Shown: piece by piece, positions 30,056 to 40,495 of the stretch
Position numbering within the stretch: position 1 is the first letter of the stretch
Layout of the letters: each line of letters begins with the position of its first letter
Origin: Halomonas sp. BDJS001
GTDB taxonomy: Bacteria > Pseudomonadota > Gammaproteobacteria > Pseudomonadales > Halomonadaceae
Direction of reading: 5' to 3'
DNA: 64,000 bases
Assembly (NCBI RefSeq): GCF_026104355.1
Contig: NZ_CP110535.1
Location: forward strand, 2,542,001 to 2,606,000
Notes under the pieces: model-generated
Seen by the model: only the letters and a program-made list of their open reading frames with translations
What the model was told of the DNA's origin: nothing
Database searches by the model: none
Position numbers and translations under genes: made by a program

Positions 30056-33000
30056 TCAGCCTTCAGCGCCTACCGGCCGCGGCAAACGGCGATCCAACAA
30101 GCTAATCCAGCGTGTTAGCACCGGGGCATCACTGTGGCTGACTTCGCTCAACAGCTGCCTAAAGCTATCTTTGGCCTGCTGATCGTTGGGTTCAATACGC
30201 GTCAACCATAGTTCAAGGGCCGCTAACTCCTGGTGGCGATTGCCGTGCTCGCGGGACTGGTTAATCGCCATTTCAGCCAGTGCTTTGACTTCATTGGCAG
30301 GGTGCCCAAGTAGATCACGCACCTTGGCCAGCTGGGTGGCCAATTCAGGCAGGAATAGCGTGGTACGCTCACGGGCAATCACCAGGCACTGGTCAAGATA
30401 ATCCTCAGCGGCGTTTAACTCGCCCAGCTCAATGCAGGCATCGGAGTACCATAGCACTGGCCGCTGGTAGCGGTCGCGACCGTTCAACTCCGCCATTTGA
30501 TTCAGGCTATCGCGCAACTGGGTTAGGCCAGTGGCATCGCCTGCCAGGGCACGCTGCCAACCGAGAATACACTGGCTGGAAATTTGCCACAGCTGCAGAT
30601 CGGGCGTTCCTGTCATTGCTGCTGCCCGCTCCGCATGCCGTGCGGCCAAGTGTACGTGTCCTAACTGGCGATAGAGGGCAGCGGCAAAGAGCAGTGCCAG
30701 CGCCAAGGTACCGGGGTGAGCAATTTTCTCCGCCAGCCGAATCGCCGCCGACACTTGGCGCTCGGCACGCTGATAATCACCCCGCAGACAGAGCGCCCAG
30801 CCTTGGAAGCAGGCCGCAGATACTTGCGGATGATCGGAGAACGGCAACCATTCGATCATCATCTGCACATTGAGCGGATCGATTTCATCCAAATGGTCAT
30901 GAGCCTGTTGAATGCGACCAGCCCAATACTCGCAGTTGGCACGGGCATAATCGGCCAAACGACGATAACGAGGATCTTCAAGACGTGCAGCGAGATCCGC
31001 GAGCGTCGACGCCAGTGCAAAAGCATCCGCATGGGCATAGCGCTGACTGCGGCCCACCCAAAGCCCCCACTTAACCAGGAATATCTGCTCTAGATCTTCT
31101 GGGTCTTCTAACCTATCGCTACCCGATTCGCGCAGCAGTTCCCGCGCACGCACAAAGCTTTCATGTGCGGTTGGCGAACCGTGGCCTTCTAACGAGAACG
31201 CCGCCTGACCGCGCACGGTAAGCAGGCTCACTTCACGCTCAATCTCGTGCTCGACATGGCGCAGACTCGCCAAACCGAAATCGGCCATACGCAGCGCGGT
31301 TCGATTGGCGCTCACCTTAAGCGCTTCACGGGCGGCCAGTTCGAAATAGCGCGCACCACGAGCATAGTGGCCGCTGCGGCGCAGATGAGTGGCAAAATCC
31401 CCGGGATGGCGGCTAATCCACACCGGAAAGCGCTCCTCTATCAAAGTCACCACTTGCTGGTGCAGCTTGACGCGAACATCCCGGGGGCAGGAGAGGTAGG
31501 CCGCTTCTTGCAGCAGCTGATGGCTAAACTGATATTCGTGCTCACCGCTCTCTTTGTCGACCGGCTCAACAATCTCCAGCACACGCATATGTTCGAGCGC
31601 TTGGTTAAGCCGCCCTTTTTCCCAACCGCTGCACTCCAGCAGGAAATCCAACCGGAAACGCTTACCCAGCACTGCCGCCACATGGGCAATTTCGCGGTCA
31701 CCCTCAAGCTGATCGATGCGGCTAGCCAGTAGGCCTAATAACCCTTTGGGCAGTTCATCGAACTGAACACTGCGCCCCTCGCGGCGATCCATGTCCAATC
31801 GACGGCAAATTTCCTGCATATAGAGCGGCACACCATCGCAGCGCTCGATAATCTGGTTGCGTAGCCGTGGGCTTAGATGAATACGATAGCGCCGTGACAG
31901 CTGTGACAATAGCCGCGAGGACTGCTGCGTATCCAGATTGCCCAAGCTAATCTGCTGATCCCAATGCAGCTTCACCGGCAGTTGTTCTCTGCCATGGTGG
32001 CTGGCCACCAGCATAAAGGCAGTATTGATCGGCAGACGAGCCTGCAGCCCGGCGAGCACTTTAAAGGAAGGCTCATCCAGCCACTGCAGGTCGTCAACCA
32101 TCAGCACCAGGGTATGAGTGGTCGCTTGGCGCTCGATTAAGCGGTGCAGGAGCATCACCACCAGTTCGACCGCTTCGCCGCTTTGGGCCAACTGAGTGAT
32201 CTCCTGCACCTCGTGTACGCCAAGCGCTTCTTCCAACAGGTGCTGCCGCTCAGGGGTAAGCTGGTCAAGTTCAAGCGTCGCCTGTAGTTCGTGAATTGCC
32301 TCAACGGTCAACGGTTGCTTGAGATACCAGCCAACCAGGGTGCGGGCAACACCGTAGGGATCCAGCACCGATAGCCGAGTGGTAGGCTGCCAGCAAATAG
32401 CCGCATCACGACTGAGCTCTAACTGACGAAATCCGACCATCAGCGCCGACTTGCCCATGCCAGAGGCACCGCGAACCAACACGCTTTGACGCAAACCTAT
32501 GCCTGCCCGCGCCAACGCATCGCGCAGCGTGCGCAGCGAGGTTTCACGCCCCACCAGGCTAGGCGGCAGCGCATCGCGGCCACCTTCGTTTAAGCCCAGC
32601 ACTAAAGCCCGCAGTCGAACGCGACCGTCGCTAGCCACTAAGCGTGATACCAGCCGTGGCTGGAGATCGAGCGCAGGCGGCATGTGCTGGCTGGCCTCTT
32701 GAGAGATGACCAGTTCACTGCCTTCGGCAGCGCTCATTAACTCCAGTGATGTTTGAGTGACTTGTCCCAGGGGATCCGCCAATTGCCGCTCGGGTAAATA
32801 GACGACTCGCCCGCTGTGTAAACCAGCAGCCAGCTCAAATTGCGGTACGTCGTCTTCGCCAGTCCAGTGGCGGGCGCTCTCTTGAGGAAGTGCCTGCCGG
32901 CAGTGCTCATAGAGCGCCACCAACTCAGCCAGCTGGTGGGCAGGCCCATGGGTACCGAAACACGCGAGCCCCAAGCCACCGGTAGCGCCAGGCAGCCAGA

Positions 33001-33955
33001 AGCCGCCCAAGTGATGACACTGCTGCTCCAGCCAACGCAGGAGCTCCAACTGCAGAGTAAGGCAGTGGCGCGTTGCGGCGCGGTCTTGCCACTCCCCTTT
33101 CAGGCGTAGCCGGATAGCCATTACCGAGAGCTGACGCAGCTCAATTTCATCTTCGCGCAGTGGTTTGCTGTCAGGCGCCAGCGCACGTGAAAACGCCCCT
33201 TGGGGGCTCATCATGCGCGGGTCATGATGGCCGTCAGACCAGTAGCTGGCCAACTGTAAAAAACTCGGCTCGGGCTGCTGGCCTGATAGCGCCAACAACT
33301 GCAAGTAGCTATTATACTGCTCGTGAGCGGCGGCCATTTGATTCTGTTCAGCCAGTTGGCGCACCAAACGCTCATGAAAGGGGCCATAGCCTGAAAAGCG
33401 GCTCACCAGTGTTTCCAAGATCAGATCAGGCACATCGGTATGGGCGTCGAGCACCTGTTCAGCAAAACGAATAACCCGTTGGCGCCACTCATTACGGACT
33501 TGGACTAACCAGCGCTGAAATTCACTACAGCTTGCCAACTGAAGCTCTTCAATCAGGTCGCCTTGGTAACAGGTCATCAGCGCTTCCAGGGTATCCAGGT
33601 CGCGCGGGCCTTCAAGGAGCTGCTGAAGCGTATGCAGGTCAACTTTCCAATGGCCAGGCAGTTGGAAGGCAATCGTTTGTCGGGAGACACTCAACACTTG
33701 GTCGGCGCTCTCGCCTAACGATTGGCGTAAACAATGGAGCGCGTGACGTAGGTTGGTTCTACCGGAAGATAGCCCTTGATCCGGCCACAGCAGTTCGGCT
33801 AGAGCGGCGCGATTAACCGGCTGACGGTGCAGCAGCAGATAAACGAGCAGCGCTTTCACTTTGTCGTAGCTGAAGTGGGTTAAAACATCTTCACCCTGCG
33901 TCAGTGAAAAATGGCCAAATAGGGTTAACTGATCTGTCTCACGAGCATCGCGCAT
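30056..33955 (-). CDS. BTAD/AAA/TPR signal-transduction regulator with degenerate cyclase-like domain
   Basis: About 1,299 residues. In order: an OmpR-type winged helix (about 10-110) and BTAD helices (about 120-260), as in SARP regulators. Next a class III nucleotide-cyclase-like segment (about 275-460; LPGATGGLGLACFG and LAAGLHSGRVVYL) that lacks both metal Asp residues. Then an AAA ATPase with GASGMGKSAL (about 505) and VLMVDDLQWLDE (about 625), and a C-terminal TPR-like array (about 860-1290). ATG at 33955 is preferred over 33964, as AGGA then sits at a proper distance. It lies 19 bases after miaE on the same strand. Ligand and targets are unknown. Confidence 0.85.
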   Translation of the reverse strand: MRDARETDQLTLFGHFSLTQGEDVLTHFSYDKVKALLVYLLLHRQPVNRAALAELLWPDQGLSSGRTNLRHALHCLRQSLGESADQVLSVSRQTIAFQLPGHWKVDLHTLQQLLEGPRDLDTLEALMTCYQGDLIEELQLASCSEFQRWLVQVRNEWRQRVIRFAEQVLDAHTDVPDLILETLVSRFSGYGPFHERLVRQLAEQNQMAAAHEQYNSYLQLLALSGQQPEPSFLQLASYWSDGHHDPRMMSPQGAFSRALAPDSKPLREDEIELRQLSVMAIRLRLKGEWQDRAATRHCLTLQLELLRWLEQQCHHLGGFWLPGATGGLGLACFGTHGPAHQLAELVALYEHCRQALPQESARHWTGEDDVPQFELAAGLHSGRVVYLPERQLADPLGQVTQTSLELMSAAEGSELVISQEASQHMPPALDLQPRLVSRLVASDGRVRLRALVLGLNEGGRDALPPSLVGRETSLRTLRDALARAGIGLRQSVLVRGASGMGKSALMVGFRQLELSRDAAICWQPTTRLSVLDPYGVARTLVGWYLKQPLTVEAIHELQATLELDQLTPERQHLLEEALGVHEVQEITQLAQSGEAVELVVMLLHRLIERQATTHTLVLMVDDLQWLDEPSFKVLAGLQARLPINTAFMLVASHHGREQLPVKLHWDQQISLGNLDTQQSSRLLSQLSRRYRIHLSPRLRNQIIERCDGVPLYMQEICRRLDMDRREGRSVQFDELPKGLLGLLASRIDQLEGDREIAHVAAVLGKRFRLDFLLECSGWEKGRLNQALEHMRVLEIVEPVDKESGEHEYQFSHQLLQEAAYLSCPRDVRVKLHQQVVTLIEERFPVWISRHPGDFATHLRRSGHYARGARYFELAAREALKVSANRTALRMADFGLASLRHVEHEIEREVSLLTVRGQAAFSLEGHGSPTAHESFVRARELLRESGSDRLEDPEDLEQIFLVKWGLWVGRSQRYAHADAFALASTLADLAARLEDPRYRRLADYARANCEYWAGRIQQAHDHLDEIDPLNVQMMIEWLPFSDHPQVSAACFQGWALCLRGDYQRAERQVSAAIRLAEKIAHPGTLALALLFAAALYRQLGHVHLAARHAERAAAMTGTPDLQLWQISSQCILGWQRALAGDATGLTQLRDSLNQMAELNGRDRYQRPVLWYSDACIELGELNAAEDYLDQCLVIARERTTLFLPELATQLAKVRDLLGHPANEVKALAEMAINQSREHGNRHQELAALELWLTRIEPNDQQAKDSFRQLLSEVSHSDAPVLTRWISLLDRRLPRPVGAEG

Positions 33956-33973
33956 GATAAACATCCTGCCGGA

Positions 33974-34657
33974 CTAAGCGGGCACACCGCTATGAAAACG
34001 AAAAGCCGTATCGGTCGAAGTAATCAGCTCCGCTTCACGCGCTACGAAAAAAGCGATCCGCTCAGCAATTGAGTCCGATGTCTGCTGGCGAGCCAGTAAC
34101 AGATAATCCTCAAAATGACGGCCTTCTGACTTCACCAGGGTACGATAAAACTTTGCCAGCTCTTCGTCTAAATAAGGAATTAAGCAAGCGAATCGTTCAC
34201 AGCTACGCGCTTCGATAAGTGCGCCGATAATGAGCACATCAATGAGCCGCTCGGGGTCGTTTCTGCGCACGTGCCGCCTTAGGCCTTCCGCGTAGCGCGA
34301 AGCGGTTAAATGCTGGTAAGCCACACCACGTGCCTCCATAAGGCCAACCACCTGCTCGAAATGCAGCAGCTCTTCGCGAGCCAATTGCGACATTTTGCTC
34401 AGCAGAAGCGGCTGATCCACGTAGCGGTAGAGCAAGCTCATTGCGGTCGAAGCGGCTTTTTTTTCGCACTGCGCATGGTCGATTAGCAGTGTTTCTGGAT
34501 TTTCAAGCGCCCACTGCAACCACGCATCAGGCGTCGCGCAGGCCAAAAACTGGTGCAAACTTTCTGGCAGTAGATCATCCGCTTTCACCGAGTGGTCAGC
34601 CTTTTGCAAGGCACTTTTTTGTATAGAAGGCTGTGACATACTGGGTTGTATCAACAT
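33974..34657 (-). CDS. miaE: tRNA-(ms2io6A)-hydroxylase MiaE
   Basis: Non-haem di-iron monooxygenase that hydroxylates 2-methylthio-N6-isopentenyl-A37 in tRNA, an O2-dependent step. Around 227 residues from ATG at 34657 (a GTG at 34684 would add nine). Iron-ligand segments are EKKAAS (Glu), EELLHFEQV (ExxH), EARSCERF (Glu) and SEGRHFEDYL (ExxH). Length and motifs fit the Pseudomonas-type MiaE. It heads a probable two-gene unit with the large BTAD regulator. Confidence 0.92.
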   Translation of the reverse strand: MLIQPSMSQPSIQKSALQKADHSVKADDLLPESLHQFLACATPDAWLQWALENPETLLIDHAQCEKKAASTAMSLLYRYVDQPLLLSKMSQLAREELLHFEQVVGLMEARGVAYQHLTASRYAEGLRRHVRRNDPERLIDVLIIGALIEARSCERFACLIPYLDEELAKFYRTLVKSEGRHFEDYLLLARQQTSDSIAERIAFFVAREAELITSTDTAFRFHSGVPA

Positions 34658-35200
34658 AACACTCTTACCAAGCTTATATCTCACTATTGTACAACATATA
34701 AGCCCATAAGGCGCTTATAGTTCCCTGTTGCTTTGCAATCTTTATACCTGAATCGCCTGTTACTAATGTAGCTGGGCGTTTAAAAATGCTCCACACACTT
34801 TCAGCCAACACCCTTACAGAAGCTCCACAGTAGTAAAACGGCTCTAAGGTTATAAAGTGAGGAGTATGGTAACGCGGTGTAACGAGAATCACACCCGCAC
34901 AGCGAGAAGTTAGCTTAGAAGTGGAAAAAAACTTTCCTGGTTTTGAGCCAATTGACTAATAAAAGCGCTTTTGATCCGTTTAAATCTTGGCATCAACATA
35001 AAGTACAAGAGCCGTCTTTACTTGCCAGCTTAACATTGTCGACAGTTTGCCGTAGAATCGCAGCCATCCAACCACACGCTGTTTGTCAAGCGTATGTCAT
35101 ATGTGATCGGCTCCACTTCACAACAACTGCGCGGCCAACACCGTGCATCGTGCAGGCCATCACCATAAAGTAAATGAAACGTGAATGAGAGGGCCCCAAC
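34658..35200. other. Intergenic region between miaE and acnB
   Basis: A 543-base divergent gap. It contains the probable acnB promoter at 35030-35058 and AT-rich DNA with several short hairpins near miaE. Short open frames here have no ribosome sites or recognisable protein features. I see no RNA gene. Confidence 0.6.
35030..35058 (+). promoter_or_regulatory. acnB: Probable acnB promoter
   Basis: TTAACA at 35030-35035 and TAGAAT at 35053-35058 with a 17-base spacer resemble a sigma-70 promoter. It implies a leader of about 135 bases before the GTG at 35201. Confidence 0.5.
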
Positions 35201-37803
35201 GTGCTTGAAGCTTACCGCCAACATGTCGAGGAACGTGCCGCCGAGGGCGTCCCGCCCAAACCCCTAACCGCCGAACAAGTAGCGTCGCTGGTTGAACTAC
35301 TAAAAACGCCACCGGCCGGTGAAGAAGAGTTTATCCTCGATTTAATCACCAACCGCGTTCCGCCAGGCGTTGACGAAGCCGCCTATGTAAAAGCAGGCTT
35401 TCTCACCGCCATTGCTAAAGGTGAAGCAAGCTCTCCGCTGATCGACAAGATTCACGCCGTCAAGCTACTGGGCACCATGCAGGGTGGCTACAACATCGTT
35501 TCACTGGTGGAGCTACTCGATAACGAGGAGCTTGCACGCGAAGCAGGCGAACAGCTCAAGCACACCCTGCTGATGTTCGACGCCTTCCACGATGTAGAAA
35601 GCCGTGCCAAGAACGGCAACAGCGTTGCCAAAGAGGTTCTTCAGTCCTGGGCCGACGCCGAGTGGTTCCTGTCTAAGCCCGCACTGGCTGAAAAAATCAC
35701 CCTGAGCGTGTTTAAAGTCCCGGGCGAAACCAATACCGATGACCTCTCTCCTGCGCCGGATGCCTGGTCACGCCCGGACATTCCGCTCCATGCCAATGCC
35801 ATGCTCAAAAACGAACGTGACGGCATTGAGCCAGTGGTTCCAGGTACCACTGGCCCGCTCAAACAGATTGAAGACGTTAAAGCCAAAGGCTTCCCCGTCG
35901 TCTACGTAGGCGACGTTGTCGGCACAGGCTCATCGCGCAAGTCAGCCACCAACTCGGTACTCTGGTTCTTCGGCGACGATATCCCCTACGTCCCCAACAA
36001 GCGCGCTGGCGGTTTCTGCTTTGGTAGCAAAATTGCACCTATCTTCTTTAACACCATGGAAGACTCAGGCGCCCTGCCGGTTGAAATGGACGTCACCAAT
36101 CTGAACATGGGTGATGTCATTGATGTTTACCCCTATGCAGGCAAAGTGTGCAAGCACGATAGCGATGACGTTATCACCACTTTTGAGCTTAAAACGCAGC
36201 TGATTCTGGATGAAGTACGTGCTGGCGGCCGTATTCCCCTGATCATTGGCCGTGGCTTGACTGGCAAGCGCGCGAGTCGCTGGGGCTACCCGCTTCTGAC
36301 GTTTTCCGTCTTTCCGAACAGCCTAAAGATACCGGCAAAGGCTTCACCTTAGCGCAGAAAATGGTCGGTAAAGCGTGCGGTCTAGAGGGCGTTCGCCCCG
36401 GCATGTACTGCGAGCCCAAGATGACCACCGTTGGCTCACAAGACACCACCGGCCCGATGACCCGTGATGAGCTGAAAGACCTTGCCTGCCTTGGCTTCCA
36501 AGCCGACCTGGTCATGCAGTCGTTCTGTCACACCGCGGCTTACCCGAAGCCGGTGGATGTGGATACTCACCACACCCTGCCCGACTTCATTATGAACCGT
36601 GGCGGTGTTTCGCTACGCCCCGGTGACGGTATCATCCACAGCTGGCTCAACCGCATGCTGCTGCCTGATACGGTGGGCACCGGCGGTGACTCGCACACCC
36701 GTTTCCCGCTCGGCATCTCATTCCCAGCCGGTTCCGGCCTGGTAGCGTTTGCGGCTGCCACCGGTGTCATGCCGCTGGATATGCCGGAGTCGGTACTGGT
36801 TCGCTTTAAAGGCAAGCGCCAGCCTGGCGTAACCCTGCGCGACCTGGTTCACGCTATTCCGCTCTACGCCATCAAGCAAGGCTTGCTGACCGTGGATAAA
36901 TCCAACAAGAAAAATGCCTTCTCCGGGCGCGTGTTGGAAATTGAAGGTCTAGAAGATCTAACCGTAGAGCAAGCCTTCGAGCTCTCTGATGCCTCTGCCG
37001 AGCGCTCCGCTGCGGGCTGTACCATTACGCTGTCTGAAGAGAGTGTCACCGAGTACTTGAAGTCCAACATCACCCTCTTGAAGTGGATGATGGGCAACGG
37101 TTACGGTGATGAACGCACCATCAGCCGTCGTATTGAAGGCATGGAAGCATGGCTGGCCAACCCCAGCTTGATGCGCGCCGATCAGGACGCCGAGTACACC
37201 GAAGTCATCGAAATTGATCTGGCTGAAATTAAAGAGCCGGTTCTCTGTGCGCCCAACGACCCGGACGATGCACGCCTGCTGTCTGACGTCGCTGGCCAGA
37301 AAATCGACGAAGTCTTTATCGGTTCCTGCATGACCAACATCGGCCACTTCCGGGCTGCGGGCAAACTGCTTGAGAAGCAGCCTGCTGGCAGTTTAAAAAC
37401 CCGGCTGTGGCTGGCACCACCGACGAAAATGGATCAGCATCAGCTGACCGAAGAGGGCTACTACGGCATTTATGGCCGTGCCGGTGCCCGTATGGAGATG
37501 CCGGGCTGTTCACTGTGTATGGGTAACCAGGCCCGCGTTGCCGCTAAGAGCACCGTGGTGTCTACGTCTACACGTAACTTCCCGAACCGCCTGGGCGATG
37601 GCGCCAATGTCTACCTCGCCTCTGCGGAACTGGCGGCCGTTGCCGCAGTAGAAGGACGCCTACCCAGCGTTGAGGAGTATCAACGCTATATGGGAGAGTT
37701 TGACGCCATGGCGGGCGAGATTTATCGTTATATGAACTTTCACGAGATTGAGGAGTATCAAAAGATCGCCTCAAACGTGATTCCGGTCGCTCAAGAAGCC
37801 TAA
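35201..37803 (+). CDS. acnB: Aconitate hydratase B (one-base frameshift)
   Basis: Citrate-isocitrate isomerase of the TCA cycle, also a 2-methylisocitrate dehydratase. The GTG start follows GAGAGGG and gives the typical [16 protein letters not shown]-terminus (HEAT-like domain), then the swivel domain. At about 36267 one G is lost (AAGCGCG instead of AAGGCGCG). Restoring it gives [15 protein letters not shown] and joins the Fe-S part with [11 protein letters not shown], CxxC in CSLCMG and SCMTNIG ligands, for about 867 residues. A downstream hairpin with a T-run terminates it. As the main TCA aconitase it is unlikely to be truly broken. Confidence 0.92.
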
Positions 37804-37898
37804 CGCTTGTTAAGCGCTTGAAACAGACCGCCCCATCGCCGATGCTCGCACCATCGCAGACGATGTAATCAATTGCATCTTCTGAGTCGATGACCGAA

Positions 37899-37935
37899 CG
37901 CCCCGCCACTGTTTTACAGGGCGGGGCGTTTTTTT
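37899..37935 (+). terminator. Intrinsic terminator after acnB
   Basis: CGCCCCGCC pairs with GGCGGGGCG around a 12-base loop, followed by seven T, about 95 bases past the acnB stop and upstream of rraA. Confidence 0.9.
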
Positions 37936-37991
37936 GCACGGCCCGGTTAGCAGCCTATGCTGATACCAACCTCTCATAAACGGAGCACATG

Positions 37992-38486
37992 ATGACAAAC
38001 GCGATTGAAATAGTGACGCCCGATCTCTGCGATGCACACCCGGAGGTGGCAGTGCTGGATCCGCTGTTTGCCAATTTTGGCGGCCTTGAAGCCTTTTATG
38101 GCCCTATTCGCACGATAAAGTGCTTTGAAGATAACTCCATGGTGAAGCAAGCTGTCGCCGAGCCGGGTAACGGCGCGGTGCTGGTGGTTGATGCGGGTGG
38201 CTCACACCGCTGCGCCATGCTGGGTGATATGCTCGCCGAGCAGGCCGTTGCCAACGGCTGGGCGGGCGTTGTCATGTACGGCTGTGTACGCGATGTGGAT
38301 ATACTCGCTGCCCTACCCATTGGCGTTCAGGCGCTGGGCAGTCACCCGCGCAAAAGTGAAAAACGCGGTGAAGGACAGCGTGATATTGATGTCACCTTTG
38401 CCAGCGTCACCCTAAAGCCCGGCCAGTGGCTGTACGCAGATAACAACGGCATTATTGTTGCCGAGCATGAGTTGCCGCTTTCATAG
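37992..38486 (+). CDS. rraA: Ribonuclease E activity regulator RraA
   Basis: Trimeric protein that binds RNase E and lowers its activity. About 164 residues with the family core [40 protein letters not shown] and [12 protein letters not shown]. The double ATG at 37989/37992 is resolved in favour of 37992 because GGAG lies six bases upstream. Class II aldolase-type RraA-like enzymes share the fold, but this sequence matches the RraA regulator closely. Confidence 0.9.
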   Translation: MTNAIEIVTPDLCDAHPEVAVLDPLFANFGGLEAFYGPIRTIKCFEDNSMVKQAVAEPGNGAVLVVDAGGSHRCAMLGDMLAEQAVANGWAGVVMYGCVRDVDILAALPIGVQALGSHPRKSEKRGEGQRDIDVTFASVTLKPGQWLYADNNGIIVAEHELPLS

Positions 38487-38594
38487 CAACGACTTGCATA
38501 ACAACAACCTGCATAGTAATTAGGTTTGTCTTAACAGAGTCTCTTGCCAGGTGTGGCGGTTGCTGCCACCCTGGGAACTCATTCTTACCGTTTA

Positions 38595-40487
38595 ATGACG
38601 ATGCAGCCTTTGACCTATCTTGGCTCAGCCTTATTGCGCACGTTGCGTGATCATCTTCGCCCACTGATCGCCTACCACCTGTTTTTTACCCTGCTCGCTT
38701 CAGCCCTGCTGCTGCCAGCAATCACCTGGGTAACACGCTGGCTACTGGCCCAACTCAACCGTACCGTGGTCACCAACGATGAATTGATCACGCTACTGTT
38801 TAGCCCCCTGGGTCTGGTAGGTATGCTGGTGGGGCTGGGGTTCGCCTTCCTGGTTATTTACTGGCAGCAGGCAGGCATGCTGCAGGTGGCCGTCAGACCT
38901 CGTGATAACCACTATCGTTTGGCACTTGAGGCGCTATGGCTGAGCACCCGCCGGCTGCCTGCCCTGGCCGGTCTTGTGATACTCCAGGTAGGCACTCACT
39001 TGCTGCTGTTGGCCCCCTTTATGGCCGGGCTAGCATGGCTTTACGACCTGTGGCTAAGCGGCATAGACCCCTACTACCTTCAGCGCGTGCGTCCCCCCGC
39101 ATTGTGGTACTTCATTGCCTGCGCGCTGCCACTGGTTATTGGCTGGATATGGGCAGCGTCATGGCTCTACCTGCGCTGGCTGTTGGCGCTACCCTTCGTT
39201 GCGCTGGAGAGCAGTGGCCCGTGGCAGGCGCTTAGACGCAGCGTTAGCTTAACCCGCGGTTGGCGTCGCTCCATTGGCGCTGCCGTACTTTTGCTATTGG
39301 TGCTGATTGTCAGCCTACCGCTACTCGCTACACTGTTGTTTGATCGGCTGTTTACGCCGCTACTCTGGTGGTTACCTGAGCATAATGCCGTGCTTATCCC
39401 GGCGATGCTCGCCTACTTAATCGGCTATGTGCTGGTTACCCTGGCCATCACCTTTATCGGTATTGCCGCCAACGCGCTGCTGTCCGCCTGTCTCTATATG
39501 CAGTTGGCTCATCGAGAAGCTCGTCCGGCACCTCCTCCCGAGGGCACCAATGCGGGTAAACTGGCCTGGGCGGTAGAACTGAGCGTGCTTATTTTTGCTG
39601 GCCTTCAAGCATGGTGGATCCTCAATAGCTTTGAGATACGAGACAACGTCGCGGTGATTGCCCACAGGGGCAGCTCTATGGTCGCCCCCGAAAACACGCT
39701 TGCCGCATTAGAACAATCACTGATTGATGGCGTTGACTATATCGAAATTGACGTGCGCTTGAGCAGTGACCGGCAGGTGATGCTCTACCACGACCGCAGC
39801 TTGGCACGGCTAACCGGCGATAATCGGGAATTTGGTGAGCTGACCAGGGAGGAGTTAAAACAGTACGATGTTGGTAGCTGGTTTGGCGATGCCTTTCGCA
39901 ATGAGGCTATTCCCGGCCTGGACGAAGCACTCGACAGCGTGCGCGGAAAAGCGGGGCTAATGATTGATATTAAGCCGCTGCCGGGGCAAGAAGAAGCGTT
40001 AGCCGATGCCGTCATTGATGCCTTAAATGCAGAGAGTGACGTCCGCTATCGCTGCTGGGCAACCCAACAAAGCGCCTTCGATGGCTATGCGGCTTGCGGT
40101 TTCCCCAACGCGCTCTTAGACATGCGCATGGCCACCATGTCGCCTGCATTACTTAAACATATTAAAGCCCAAGCGCCGGAACTTCGCGTGACTTTACTGG
40201 CCCAGCTGATTCTGCCCGGCACGCTAAACCGTCGCGATTTTGATGCCTTAGGACTGCGGCATAACCGCATCACGGAAGGGGAAGTTCGCTTAGCGCGGCT
40301 ATATGGCTACGAAATACACGCCTGGACCGTCAATGATCGAGCGCGCATGTCGACGCTGATTGACCTGGGTGTCGATGCGATCATCACCGACTACCCAGAT
40401 CGTTTAACCGAGCTCATTCAAGATCGGCGTGAATTAAGCGACGGCGCGCTGATGTTAGTTAAGCTGCGCAACTGGCTGCGCCAATAA
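38595..40487 (+). CDS. Glycerophosphodiester phosphodiesterase with N-terminal membrane domain
   Basis: About 630 residues. The N-terminal half (to about 330) contains eight or nine hydrophobic helices, of the kind fused to GDPD in YerP/GdpD-like proteins. The C-terminal catalytic domain begins at VAVIAHRGSSMVAPENTLAALE and carries YIEIDVRLSSDRQVMLYHDRSLARLT, with the His, Glu and Asp metal/catalytic residues, and ends with IDLGVDAIITDYPD. It likely hydrolyses glycerophosphodiesters at the membrane. The start is uncertain: ATG 38595 and 38601 are candidates without a clear ribosome site, and TTG at 38544 is possible. Confidence 0.88.
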   Translation: MTMQPLTYLGSALLRTLRDHLRPLIAYHLFFTLLASALLLPAITWVTRWLLAQLNRTVVTNDELITLLFSPLGLVGMLVGLGFAFLVIYWQQAGMLQVAVRPRDNHYRLALEALWLSTRRLPALAGLVILQVGTHLLLLAPFMAGLAWLYDLWLSGIDPYYLQRVRPPALWYFIACALPLVIGWIWAASWLYLRWLLALPFVALESSGPWQALRRSVSLTRGWRRSIGAAVLLLLVLIVSLPLLATLLFDRLFTPLLWWLPEHNAVLIPAMLAYLIGYVLVTLAITFIGIAANALLSACLYMQLAHREARPAPPPEGTNAGKLAWAVELSVLIFAGLQAWWILNSFEIRDNVAVIAHRGSSMVAPENTLAALEQSLIDGVDYIEIDVRLSSDRQVMLYHDRSLARLTGDNREFGELTREELKQYDVGSWFGDAFRNEAIPGLDEALDSVRGKAGLMIDIKPLPGQEEALADAVIDALNAESDVRYRCWATQQSAFDGYAACGFPNALLDMRMATMSPALLKHIKAQAPELRVTLLAQLILPGTLNRRDFDALGLRHNRITEGEVRLARLYGYEIHAWTVNDRARMSTLIDLGVDAIITDYPDRLTELIQDRRELSDGALMLVKLRNWLRQ

Positions 40488-40495
40488 GCGCTTAC

